A stretch of DNA of 64,000 bases from Methylobacterium jeotgali (lineage in GTDB: Bacteria > Pseudomonadota > Alphaproteobacteria > Rhizobiales > Beijerinckiaceae): NCBI RefSeq assembly GCF_022179345.1, contig NZ_BPQR01000001.1:107844-171843 (forward strand), read 5' to 3'. The notes under the pieces are model-generated. The model saw only the letters and a list, made by a program, of their open reading frames with translations. It was not told where the DNA came from and made no database searches. This document shows, piece after piece, positions 8,710-17,163 of this stretch (position 1 is the first letter of the stretch; every line of letters begins with the position of its first letter). The translations under genes and the position numbers were made by a program.

Positions 8710-10791
8710 ATGCTGAGCCTCAGCTTCACGCCGCTTCTGCCCTGGCCGGTGCTGGCCGGGCTGGGGGTCGTCGCCGCGCTTCTCGCCGGCTTCGCCCTCT
8801 ACGCCCGCGGCCGCGTCGCGGCGCTGCGGGCGCTGGTGCTGGCGCTGGTGCTCGCTGCGCTCGCCAACCCCTCCCTGGTGCGGGAGGACCGGGAGCCGGT
8901 GAAGGACGTGGCGGCGATCGTCGTGGACCGCTCCGGGTCGCAGTCCCTCGGCGACCGGCCGGCGATGACCGATCAGGTCCGGGCCGAGCTGGAGCGGCGC
9001 TTCGGCAGCCTCGCCAGCGTCGAGCCGCGCTTCATCGACGTGCCGGATTCCCGCGGCGGCGACGACGGCACCAAGCTCTTCACGGCGTTGGGCCAAGCGC
9101 TCGCCGACGTGCCGCCGGAGCGGCTCGCGGGCGTCGTGATGCTCACCGACGGCGTCGTCCACGACATCCCGGCCTCCGCCGCGGCACTCGGCATCAAGGC
9201 GCCGCTCCATGTCCTCGTCACCGGTCATCCGGACGAGCGCGACCGCCAGATCAAGCTGATCGAGGCGCCCCGCTTCGGCATCGTCGGCCGCGACCTCACC
9301 GTGCGCGCCGAGGTGATGGAGCGCGGCGGCACCGGCAACGCCACGGTGATCGTGCGCCGGGACGGCGTCGAGCTCGGCCGCCGGGCCTTCCCGACCGGCC
9401 AGCCCTTCTCGCTGACGACCCGCATCGAGCACGGCGGCCCGAACGTCCTCGAGATCGAGGTCGAGCCCCTGCCGGGCGAGTTGACCACGGTCAACAACCG
9501 GGCGGTGCTGCCGATCGAAGGCATCCGCGAGAAGCTGCGCGTCCTCCTCGTCTCCGGCGAGCCGCACCAGGGCGAGCGGACCTGGCGCAACCTCCTGAAG
9601 TCCGACGCCAACGTCGACCTCGTGCACTTCACCATCCTGCGCCCGCCGGAGAAGCAGGACGGCACGCCGATCTCGGAGCTGTCCCTGATCGCCTTCCCGA
9701 CGCGGGAGCTTTTCGTCCAGAAGATCAAGGACTTCGACCTGATCGTCTTCGATCGCTACGCCAACCAGAGCGTGCTGCCCTCGGCCTATTTCGACAACAT
9801 CGTCCGCTACGTGAAGGAGGGCGGGGCGCTGCTCGTCGCGGCCGGACCCGAGTTCGCCTCCGCGGCGAGTCTCGCCCGCACCCGGCTCGCCTCCATTCTG
9901 CCCGGCGACCCGAACGGGCGCGTAGTCGAGCGGCCCTACAAGGCGAAGCTGACGCAGACCGGCGCCCGTCACCCGGTGACGCGGGCCCTGCCGGGCTCGG
10001 ACGCCAACCCGCCCGCCTGGGGCGACTGGCTGCGCATCGTCTCCTCGCAGACCCGCGCCGGGCTCCAGCCGATCCTGTCGGGGGCCGATGACCAGCCCCT
10101 GCTGACGCTCTCGCGGGAGGAGAAGGGCCGCGTCGCACTGCTGCTCTCCGACCACGCCTGGCTCTGGGCGCGGGGATACCAGGAGGGCGGGCCGTATCTC
10201 GACCTGCTGCGCCGGCTCGGCCACTGGCTCATGAAGGAGCCGGCGCTGGAAGAGGAGGCGCTGCGGGCGCAGACCACCGGCCGCGGCCGCGAGGTGCGGA
10301 TCGAGCGCCAGACCATGGCGGACACGGCCGAACCGGTGACCGTCACCGGTCCCACGGGCAAGGAGCGCCGGATCGACCTCGCGACCGCCGAGCCCGGCCT
10401 GTTCACCGCGACCTTCGAGGCGGAGGAGCTCGGGCTCTACACGCTGCGGTCCGGGGCGCTCACCGCCTTCGTCAGCGTCGGCCCGGCGAACCCGCGGGAG
10501 CTGACGGATGTCTTCAGCGACACCGAGCGCCTGCGCACTGTGGCCGAGGCGACGGGCGGCTCCGTCCGGCGCCTCTCGGAGAACGGCACGACCGTGGTGC
10601 CGCGCCTCCAGAGCGTGCGCGGCGGCCGGCTGTCGGGCGGCGACTGGATCGGCTTCCGTCCGAGCGACAGCGCCGTCATCCGCGGCGTCGAGGTCTACCC
10701 CCTCGGGATCGGCCTCGCGGCGCTGGCGCTCATCGCGGCCGCGCTCCTCGCCATGTGGCTCGTGGAAGGGCGGCGCGGGCAGGCGGCCTGA
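8710..10791 (+). CDS. Membrane protein of the MoxR cluster, VWA / glutamine-amidotransferase-like
   Basis: A 693-residue protein beginning with two hydrophobic segments (about residues 10-28 and 36-57) and ending in one (about 660-685) before a basic tail. After the N-terminal anchor comes a VWA-like strand, AAIVVDRSGSQSLGDRP, with a DRSGS metal-site motif, and VVMLTDGVVHD. The middle contains a class I amidotransferase-like region (FDLIVFDRYANQ, VKEGGALLVAAG) without an obvious catalytic Cys. It is the fourth gene of the moxR operon, separated from the third by the structured repeat. Such proteins are thought to be periplasm-facing partners of MoxR; function is unknown. Confidence 0.85.
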   Translation: MLSLSFTPLLPWPVLAGLGVVAALLAGFALYARGRVAALRALVLALVLAALANPSLVREDREPVKDVAAIVVDRSGSQSLGDRPAMTDQVRAELERRFGSLASVEPRFIDVPDSRGGDDGTKLFTALGQALADVPPERLAGVVMLTDGVVHDIPASAAALGIKAPLHVLVTGHPDERDRQIKLIEAPRFGIVGRDLTVRAEVMERGGTGNATVIVRRDGVELGRRAFPTGQPFSLTTRIEHGGPNVLEIEVEPLPGELTTVNNRAVLPIEGIREKLRVLLVSGEPHQGERTWRNLLKSDANVDLVHFTILRPPEKQDGTPISELSLIAFPTRELFVQKIKDFDLIVFDRYANQSVLPSAYFDNIVRYVKEGGALLVAAGPEFASAASLARTRLASILPGDPNGRVVERPYKAKLTQTGARHPVTRALPGSDANPPAWGDWLRIVSSQTRAGLQPILSGADDQPLLTLSREEKGRVALLLSDHAWLWARGYQEGGPYLDLLRRLGHWLMKEPALEEEALRAQTTGRGREVRIERQTMADTAEPVTVTGPTGKERRIDLATAEPGLFTATFEAEELGLYTLRSGALTAFVSVGPANPRELTDVFSDTERLRTVAEATGGSVRRLSENGTTVVPRLQSVRGGRLSGGDWIGFRPSDSAVIRGVEVYPLGIGLAALALIAAALLAMWLVEGRRGQAA

Positions 10792-10798
10792 ACCGGCC

Positions 10799-11299
10799 TC
10801 AGCGGTCGGGCGTCACCGATCCGGCGATGCCCTCCGCCGCGCCCTCGCGCAGCTCCAGCCACAGGAAGCGGGACGGATCGACCGGTCCAGGCAGCACGAG
10901 CCGCCCCGGCGGAACGGGCGCGAAGCCGAAGCGGCCGTAGTAGGGCGCGTCGCCGACGAGAAGAACGAGGCCGTGGCCCTGTGCCCGCGCCGCGTCGAGG
11001 CTCGCCTCCATCAGCGCGGTGCCGATGCCGCGGCCGCCGAAGCTCGGGTCGACGGTGAGCGGCCCGAGCGCCAGCACCGGCGCGCCGCCGGCGCGGGCCG
11101 GATCGACGCGCACCGAACCCGTCAGGAAGGTGCCGACCAGGGCGACGAAGCTCAGCTCCGACCGGTGCGCCACGCCCTCCCGCAGGCGGAAGGCCGTGCG
11201 CGCGAAGCGTCCCGGCCCGAAGGCACGGGCGTGCAGGCGGTCGATGGCGGCCGCATCCTCCGGCTGCTCCTGGCGGATGACGAGGGGAAGCGAGGGCAC
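10799..11299 (-). CDS. GNAT family N-acetyltransferase
   Basis: A 166-residue GNAT. The acetyl-CoA binding motif A is visible as LTVDPSFGGRGIGTALMEASLDAARAQG, with the R/Q-x-x-G-x-G/A pattern as GRGIGTA, and the C-terminal part VGDAPYYGRFGFAPV is typical of YhbS-like predicted N-acetyltransferases. The start is a GTG at 11297-11299 directly before PSLPLVIRQEQPED, the normal beginning of the domain; no in-frame ATG lies nearby upstream. Convergent with the MoxR operon (seven bases between stops). The acceptor substrate is unknown. Confidence 0.85.
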   Translation of the reverse strand: MPSLPLVIRQEQPEDAAAIDRLHARAFGPGRFARTAFRLREGVAHRSELSFVALVGTFLTGSVRVDPARAGGAPVLALGPLTVDPSFGGRGIGTALMEASLDAARAQGHGLVLLVGDAPYYGRFGFAPVPPGRLVLPGPVDPSRFLWLELREGAAEGIAGSVTPDR

Positions 11300-11538
11300 G
11301 GTGGGTCCGGATCGAGGATTGCGGGCGATAGCAGCCGGGCCGCGCCCCCGCAACGACCGGACGTCGCGTGATCGGCCCGTCGTGAGCCGGCGATGCGAAC
11401 GATCGCTTGGGAAAGCCTGAGGTTGCAGATCGAGGTCGCCACATTGAGGGCTCATCGTGCTTTTGCCAAATATCCCGCCGATTACGAAGTAAGACTCCGT
11501 ATTCGAATTATCAATTCTAGATTGTATTTCCAATATTG

Positions 11539-11565
11539 CAATTTTTAACCAATCTATGTCGATAT
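11539..11565 (+). promoter_or_regulatory. Weak candidate sigma-28 (FliA) promoter for the chemoreceptor
   Basis: CAATTTTT (11539-11546), an 11-base spacer, then GTCGATAT (11558-11565). Against TAAAGTTT-N11-GCCGATAA this is 5/8 and 6/8. It lies in an AT-rich pocket (11440-11590), 28 bases before the receptor ATG, where a flagellar/chemotaxis promoter would be expected. The pocket is so AT-rich that chance matches are possible. Confidence 0.3.
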
Positions 11566-11593
11566 TGTATGGGAACATCGACGGAATTCGAAA

Positions 11594-13267
11594 ATGACCA
11601 CCATCCGATTTCGACTCACTGCGTCGGTCGTCGTGCTGATTTCGGCCCTCGCCTTCAATGTGACGATGGGCTTGTACTCGACGTCCCGCACAAGCGCGAG
11701 CATGAGCGATCTCTATAACGATCGCATCGTCCCTCTCCGCGAGCTCAAAATCGTCGCCGACACGTATGCCGTCAACGTCGTCGACACATCGCAGAAGATC
11801 AATAACGGCAATCTGGACTGGTCCCAGGGCGCTTCATCGATCGCGGAGGCCAAAGAGCGCATCGCGAAGACTTGGGCCCGCTATCTTGCCACGAACCTGA
11901 CGGAGAAGGAGAAGCGTCTCGCTACGGCCGTGGAAGAGAAGATGGTCGTTGCGAACGCAGCCGTCAGAGAGCTGACCGCCATCATTGCCAAGGCAGACAA
12001 GAACCAGCTGGCGGATTTCGTGCGCAACAAGCTCTACCAGAGCGCGGATCCGGTCGGCGACGCCATACAGGCCCTGATCAATCTGCAGATCGAGGAGAGC
12101 CATAAAGTCTACGACGATTTTACGTCCCTTTCAGAGACGCTGAAGGCTTTGCGCTTCATCACGCTGATCTTCGGCATCGTTGCAGCGGGATTTGCCCTGT
12201 TCGTGGTGCTGCGCGGGGTCATCGACCCGCTCGGATCCATGGCGCGGATGATGCAGAAGCTGGCCGGCGGCGATGCGACGCAATCGGTCCCCGGCATCGG
12301 TCGAAGGGACGAGATCGGCGTCATGGCCGCCTCCGTTCAGGTCTTCAAGGACAACCTGATCCAGAACCGCAAGCTGGAAGAGGAGACGGCGCTGGCGCGG
12401 GCCTCGGCGGAGACCCAGCGGCGGGCGGCGATGTCCGAGATGGCCGACGGTTTCGAGCGTGCGGTCGGCGGCATTGTCGGAACGGTGTCCTCGGCGGCCA
12501 CCGAGCTGCAGGCGACGGCGCAGCAGATGACGGCGACGGCGCAGCAGACCGCCGACCAGTCGACCACGGTCGCGACGGCGGCCGAGGAGGCTTCCGTCAA
12601 CGTCAACACGGTGGCCTCGGCGGCCGAAGAGCTGGGCGCTTCGGTGCAGGAGATCGGCCGGCAGGTCGCCAACTCGGCCGGCCTCGCCCAGCAGGCCGTG
12701 ACCGAGGCCGATCAGGCGGCCGCCCTCGTGAGCGCGCTGAACAGCGCCATGGGCAAGATCGGCGACGTGGTGCAGATGATCTCGTCCATCGCGGCGCAGA
12801 CCAACCTGCTTGCCCTGAACGCCACGATCGAGGCCGCCCGGGCAGGAGAGGCGGGGCGAGGATTCGCCGTCGTCGCGACCGAGGTGAAGGAACTGGCCAG
12901 CCAGACCGCCCGCGCCACCGGCGAGATCGCCGCTCAGATCGGCCAGATCCAGGGAGCGACGGGACAGGCCGTCGGCGCCATCGACACGATCACGGCACGC
13001 ATCCGCGAGATCAATTCGGTCGCCACCGGCATCGCGGCGGCGGTCGAGGAGCAGAGCGCGGCGACGAACGAGATCGTGCGCAACGTGGCCGAGGCGTCGG
13101 CCGGGACCGCGCAGGTCACCGATAACATCTCGGGGGTGGCGCGCGCCTCCGAGGAGACGGGCGCGGCGGCGAGCCAAGTGCTGATGTCGGCCTCCGACCT
13201 GTCGCGCCAGTCGGAGCACCTCAGGTCCGAGCTGCATCGCTTCCTCGCCAGCATGAAGGCGGCCTGA
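11594..13267 (+). CDS. Methyl-accepting chemotaxis protein
   Basis: A 557-residue inner-membrane chemoreceptor. An N-terminal membrane segment (about residues 8-28) is followed by a periplasmic four-helix-bundle ligand domain (about 30-185), a second segment (FITLIFGIVAAGFALFVVL), a HAMP domain, and a long cytoplasmic signalling domain with the hairpin tip ISSIAAQTNLLALNATIEAARAGEAGRGFAVVA. It would pass ligand signals to CheA/CheW. No che genes are adjacent, so it is an orphan receptor. The upstream 150 bases and the first half of the gene are clearly less GC-rich than neighbouring DNA; the signalling half is GC-rich like the rest, suggesting a swapped or recently gained sensor domain. The ligand cannot be read from sequence. 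Confidence 0.95.
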   Translation: MTTIRFRLTASVVVLISALAFNVTMGLYSTSRTSASMSDLYNDRIVPLRELKIVADTYAVNVVDTSQKINNGNLDWSQGASSIAEAKERIAKTWARYLATNLTEKEKRLATAVEEKMVVANAAVRELTAIIAKADKNQLADFVRNKLYQSADPVGDAIQALINLQIEESHKVYDDFTSLSETLKALRFITLIFGIVAAGFALFVVLRGVIDPLGSMARMMQKLAGGDATQSVPGIGRRDEIGVMAASVQVFKDNLIQNRKLEEETALARASAETQRRAAMSEMADGFERAVGGIVGTVSSAATELQATAQQMTATAQQTADQSTTVATAAEEASVNVNTVASAAEELGASVQEIGRQVANSAGLAQQAVTEADQAAALVSALNSAMGKIGDVVQMISSIAAQTNLLALNATIEAARAGEAGRGFAVVATEVKELASQTARATGEIAAQIGQIQGATGQAVGAIDTITARIREINSVATGIAAAVEEQSAATNEIVRNVAEASAGTAQVTDNISGVARASEETGAAASQVLMSASDLSRQSEHLRSELHRFLASMKAA

Positions 13268-13528
13268 GGTCGGTCTCTCCACGGATCGTCGGGCGAACCG
13301 TCGCCGATCCCGCCATTCCGGCGGATCGGCGGCGTGCGTCGCGAACGGGCCAAGACCGCACCGGACGCCGCCGGGGCGTTCGGTTCCGGCCCCGGCGCGG
13401 AGGCCGTCCGCCACCCGCCTCGGGCTTTGCCGGAAGCCGGGGCAGGCGGCACGGAGAATTGCCCGCGCGCCGGGCGGCTGGTAGAGGCGCATCCTCACCC
13501 GTCCCGCCGCGAGCCCCGACCGCGCCCG

Positions 13529-14254
13529 TTGCTGAACCGCTTCCGCTCCCCCGAGGCTCGCTACGCGCGGCGCATGGCCCGGATCGCCCGGTTCGAGCGG
13601 CCGATCGAGGGGCCGGCGGCCCGCCTGTCGGCCTGGGCGAACATGCTGCTCGTCGACCACGGCATCTTCCGACTCGCCTATCTCAACCGGCACCGGGTCG
13701 GGCAGGGGGCGCTGTGGCGCTCGGCCCAACCGAGCCCCCTCGACCTCGCCCGCTTCCGCCGGGAGGGCGTGCGCACCATCGTGTCGCTCCGGGGCGGGCG
13801 CGAGCATGGCTCCTGGCCCCTCCAGCGGGAAGCCTGCCATCGCCACGGGCTCAAGCTCGTCGAGTTCGTGCTGCGCTCCCGCGAGGCGCCCTCGAAGGAG
13901 ACGATCCTGTCCGCCCGCGACTTCTTCGCCGCGCTCGACTACCCGGCGGTGATGCACTGCAAGTCGGGCGCGGACCGGGCGGGGCTCGCCGCGACGCTGT
14001 ATCTGATCCTCCACGAGGGCCGGCCGGTGCGTGAGGCCGTGGGCCAGCTCTCGGCCCGCTACGGGCATTTCCGCTTCGCCAAAACCGGGATCCTCGACGC
14101 CTTCTTCGCCCGCTACCTCGCAGAGGGGGAGCCGGAGGGCCTCAACTTCCTGACCTGGGTCGAGACCCGGTACGACCCGGAGGCCCTGAAGCGGGATTTC
14201 CGCCCCGGCTTCTGGTCCGACCTCGTGGTGGACCGGGTGATCCGCCGGGAGTGA
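13529..14254 (+). CDS. Tyrosine / dual-specificity phosphatase-like protein
   Basis: About 241 residues from a TTG at 13529, or 226 from the ATG at 13574; neither has a clear ribosome binding site. The segment LWRSAQPSPLDLARFRREGVRTIVSLRG, then VMHCKSGADRAGLAATLYLI, shows the P-loop of cysteine phosphatases: HCKSGADR is C-x5-R with the catalytic Cys and Arg. This places it among the DSP/PTP-like phosphatases common in Rhizobiales, which act on phosphotyrosine or other phosphoesters. The last ten bases approach the stop of convergent pheA, one base away. The substrate is unknown. Confidence 0.8.
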   Translation: MLNRFRSPEARYARRMARIARFERPIEGPAARLSAWANMLLVDHGIFRLAYLNRHRVGQGALWRSAQPSPLDLARFRREGVRTIVSLRGGREHGSWPLQREACHRHGLKLVEFVLRSREAPSKETILSARDFFAALDYPAVMHCKSGADRAGLAATLYLILHEGRPVREAVGQLSARYGHFRFAKTGILDAFFARYLAEGEPEGLNFLTWVETRYDPEALKRDFRPGFWSDLVVDRVIRRE

Positions 14255-14255
14255 G

Positions 14256-15113
14256 CTACTCCGCCGCGAGCCGCGTCGTCTCGCGGAAAGGGTGCGCCGG
14301 GTAGATCCCGATCACCTTCAGCTCGCGGGAGAAGTAGGCGAGCTCGTCGAGCGCCCGGGCGAGGCCCGTCTCGTCGGGATGGCCGTCGACCTCGGCGTAG
14401 AACTGCGTGGCCGTGAACTGGCCCTCGACCATGTAGCTCTCGAGCTTCGACATGTTGATGCCGTTCGTGGCGAAGCCCCCGAGGGCCTTGTAGAGGGCGG
14501 CCGGGATGTTGCGCACCCGGAAGACGAAGCTCGTCACCCAGGGGCCGTCCTGCGGATCGGTGCTCTCCAGGGCCTCGGGCGAGAACACCACGAAGCGGGT
14601 GGTGTTGTGCGCCTCGTCCTCGACGTCTCGGGCGAGGATCTCGAGGCCGTAGACCTCCGCCGCCATCGCCGGGGCGAGCGCCGCGCGGGTCGGGTCGCGG
14701 GCCTCCGCCACCTCGCGGGCGGCGCCCGCCGTGTCGCCCGCCACGACCGGGCGCAGGCCCATGCGGCGGATCAGGCGCCGGCACTGGCCGAGGGCGTGGA
14801 TGTGGCTGTGGACGGTCGCGAGCCCCTCCGGAGCGGTGCCCGGCAGCGCCATGAGCTGGAAGTGGATCGGCAGGAAGTGCTCGGCCACGATATGCAGCGT
14901 CGAGGCCGGGATCAGGTGATGGATGTCGGCGACGCGGCCGGCGATCGAGTTCTCGATCGGGATCATCGCCCGCTGGGCGCGGCCCTCGGCGACCGCCGCG
15001 AACGCGTCCTCGAAGGTCGGGCAGGGAAGCGGCGTCCAGTCCGGATAGGCCTGCGCGCAGATGATGTGCGAGTTCGCGCCGGGCTCGCCCTGGTAGGAGA
15101 TGGTCTGGGTCAT
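14256..15113 (-). CDS. pheA: Prephenate dehydratase
   Basis: A 285-residue monofunctional prephenate dehydratase, converting prephenate to phenylpyruvate in phenylalanine synthesis. The catalytic domain spans about residues 3-180 (ISYQGEPGANSHIICAQAYP at the start, NTTRFVVFS at its end with the catalytic TRF). The C-terminal ACT domain (about 195-275) holds the regulatory GALYKALGGFATNGINMSKLES, where Phe binds for feedback inhibition; the classical ESRP motif is ESYM here, as in related alphaproteobacterial enzymes. No chorismate mutase domain is attached. It is 24 bases downstream of kdsB and probably co-transcribed. Confidence 0.95.
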   Translation of the reverse strand: MTQTISYQGEPGANSHIICAQAYPDWTPLPCPTFEDAFAAVAEGRAQRAMIPIENSIAGRVADIHHLIPASTLHIVAEHFLPIHFQLMALPGTAPEGLATVHSHIHALGQCRRLIRRMGLRPVVAGDTAGAAREVAEARDPTRAALAPAMAAEVYGLEILARDVEDEAHNTTRFVVFSPEALESTDPQDGPWVTSFVFRVRNIPAALYKALGGFATNGINMSKLESYMVEGQFTATQFYAEVDGHPDETGLARALDELAYFSRELKVIGIYPAHPFRETTRLAAE

Positions 15114-15137
15114 GGTGGGTTCCGGGAATCCGCCGCG

Positions 15138-15881
15138 TCAGTTCAGGCGGCGGGCGGAGAGGACGGCGCGCGCCCGCTCCAGGTCGTGGGGCGTGTCGAC
15201 GCCGAGGGGCGTGTCGTCGACGATCATGGCATCGATGCGCATGCCGGCCTCCAGCGCGCGGAGCTGCTCCAGCTTCTCGCGGGCCTCGAGCCGGCCCTGC
15301 GGCAGCCCGACGAAGCGGCGCAGCGCCGTGCGCCGGTAGGCGTAGAGGCCGATATGGTGGAACAGCGGCCCCTCGCCCCAGGGCGCCTGCGCGCGGGTGA
15401 AGTAGAGCGCCCGCATGCGTAACGGGCCGACATCCACGCCGACGAGCTTGACCACGTTCGGGTCGGACATCTCTTCCGGCCGCACGATCGGCGCGCAGAG
15501 CGTGGCGATGTCGACGCTGCGATCGGCGAGGGGGATGATCGAGGCGCCGACGATCGCCGGGTCGATGGTCGGCAGGTCGCCCTGCACGTTGACCACCACG
15601 TCGTGATGGCCCTCCGGGTCGACGATGGCCAGCGCCTCGGCGAGACGGTCCGTGCCGGAGGGATGATCGACCGCGGTGAGCACGCCGACGCCGCCGGCCG
15701 CCTCCACCGCCGCCACGATCTCCGGCGAGTCCGCGGCCACGACGACGGGGCCGATCCCCGCCTCGATGGCCCGGCGCCAGACATGGACGATCATCGGCTC
15801 GCCGAAGATGTCGGCGAGCGGCTTGCGGGGCAGGCGCGTCGCCGCAAGTCGCGCCGGGATCAGGACGATGGGATCGGACAT
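15138..15881 (-). CDS. kdsB: 3-deoxy-manno-octulosonate cytidylyltransferase
   Basis: A 247-residue CMP-Kdo synthetase that activates Kdo with CTP for lipopolysaccharide core synthesis. The nucleotide-binding start [22 protein letters not shown] is diagnostic (R-x-x-S/A-T-R-L-P-x-K), followed by GTDRLAEA and [11 protein letters not shown]. The start at MSDPIVL was taken over in-frame upstream Met codons because the family begins there. It diverges from the cytochrome c gene, so 15882-16156 should hold both promoters; I see no clear motif there. Confidence 0.96.
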   Translation of the reverse strand: MSDPIVLIPARLAATRLPRKPLADIFGEPMIVHVWRRAIEAGIGPVVVAADSPEIVAAVEAAGGVGVLTAVDHPSGTDRLAEALAIVDPEGHHDVVVNVQGDLPTIDPAIVGASIIPLADRSVDIATLCAPIVRPEEMSDPNVVKLVGVDVGPLRMRALYFTRAQAPWGEGPLFHHIGLYAYRRTALRRFVGLPQGRLEAREKLEQLRALEAGMRIDAMIVDDTPLGVDTPHDLERARAVLSARRLN

Positions 15882-16156
15882 CGCTGGCACGGGGCTCCGC
15901 TCGATCGGGCGGGGGTGCTTAACAGCGACGGCCGGCCTTGTCATGGCGGCGGCGGCAGGGCCCGCAGGCTCCATCTGCAACAGATCGCCGCCGCGTGGGG
16001 CTGCGACCGTGGGAATCCGCCGAGCGCCATTGTCAAGATCGGGGCCGAGCGGCTAAGCACCCTCGAAACTTTCCAATGTCCGGCGCCATGTCCGCCGGCG
16101 CGTTACGTCTCGCCCCGTGCCGGAGAGAACCGGGCGGGATGCCGGAAGGGGATGGG

Positions 16157-17020
16157 ATGGACTCGTTCGAGGTCAACAAGGTTCTGGGCGCGGTGTTCGG
16201 CACCCTGCTGCTCGCGTTGGGATCGGGCTTCGTCGCCGAGCTGATCTACCATCCCAAGCCCGCCGGCAAAGCCGGGTACGAGCTGCCCGAGCCGGAGCCG
16301 GCCCCCGCCGGCGGCGCTGCGGCCGCGCCGAAGGCCGAGCCGATCGCAGTGCGGCTCGCCAGCGCCAGCGCCGAGAAGGGCCAGGGCGGCACCAAGGCCT
16401 GCCAGGCCTGCCACAGCTTCGAGAAGGGCGGCCCGAACAAGGTCGGCCCGGACCTCTACGACGTGGTCGAGCGCCAGAAGGCCGGCCACGGCGGCTTCGA
16501 CTACTCGGCGGCCCTGAAGGAGAAGGGCGGCACCTGGACCTACGAGGATCTCGACCACTTCCTCGAGAGCCCGAAAGGCTTCGTGAAGGGCACCAAGATG
16601 GCCTTCGCGGGCATCGGCAACCCGGCCGAGCGCGCCAACGTCATCGCCTACCTGCGCTCCCTCTCGGAGAGTCCCAAGCCCCTGCCGGCCGCCGAGAAGA
16701 AGGCCGAGGACAAGCCGGCCGAGAAGGCCGCCGAGACCAAGCCCGCGGAGACGAAGCCGGCCGAGACGAAGCCCGCGGCCTCGAAGGGGTCCGAGGGCAA
16801 GGACTCCCCGGCCAAGCCCGCCGACCCCAAGGCGCCGGATGCCGTGCCCGCGCAGCCGAAGCCTCCGGAGGCCGTGAACACCCGCAACGATCCCGGCCCG
16901 ACCCAGTCGCCGCAGGCGCAGCCCGATCCGGGCAAGCCCGCCGAGGCGGCACCCGCGACGCCGCCCGCCGCGCCGGCCCAGCAGCCCGCGCCGGGCGCCG
17001 AGAAGCCCTCGGAGCAGTAA
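16157..17020 (+). CDS. Membrane-anchored c-type cytochrome
   Basis: A 287-residue cytochrome of the CycM/c552 class. One N-terminal hydrophobic segment (about residues 9-27) acts as an uncleaved anchor, followed by a Pro/Ala linker. The haem site is CQACH with the preceding KACQACHSF, and the distal Met is probably in KGTKMAFAGI. From about residue 180 the tail is a low-complexity Ala/Pro/Lys region with short KPAET-type repeats and no recognisable domain. It would shuttle electrons at the inner membrane, for instance to a terminal oxidase. The start is supported by GGAAGGGG six bases upstream. A 130-base gap precedes the next gene. Confidence 0.92.
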   Translation: MDSFEVNKVLGAVFGTLLLALGSGFVAELIYHPKPAGKAGYELPEPEPAPAGGAAAAPKAEPIAVRLASASAEKGQGGTKACQACHSFEKGGPNKVGPDLYDVVERQKAGHGGFDYSAALKEKGGTWTYEDLDHFLESPKGFVKGTKMAFAGIGNPAERANVIAYLRSLSESPKPLPAAEKKAEDKPAEKAAETKPAETKPAETKPAASKGSEGKDSPAKPADPKAPDAVPAQPKPPEAVNTRNDPGPTQSPQAQPDPGKPAEAAPATPPAAPAQQPAPGAEKPSEQ

Positions 17021-17163
17021 GCCTCTACAGCGAGGGCCGGGCCGGAAGGTCCGGCCCTTCGCGCATCCGGGCGGCTGCGCGCATCGGCCGACTTTGCGCC
17101 GGGCGCGTCCCGACATAGAACGGCGCCCCGCCGCCTTCGCGGCGCAGGGGAGACCGCCGGACC

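Noticed and set aside
8483..8716. A short open frame across the structured repeat after the DUF4159 gene
   Set aside because: It follows the palindrome, has no ribosome binding site and its residues are repeat-derived Arg/Ser/Gly.
13334..13528. An earlier start for the phosphatase-like protein at 13334
   Set aside because: The extra residues are Pro/Ala/Arg-rich without conserved features and overlap probable promoter DNA.
14430..14470. ESYM in place of ESRP in PheA as a sign of lost Phe regulation
   Set aside because: My recollection of related alphaproteobacterial enzymes is that they share this change, and the rest of the ACT domain is intact.
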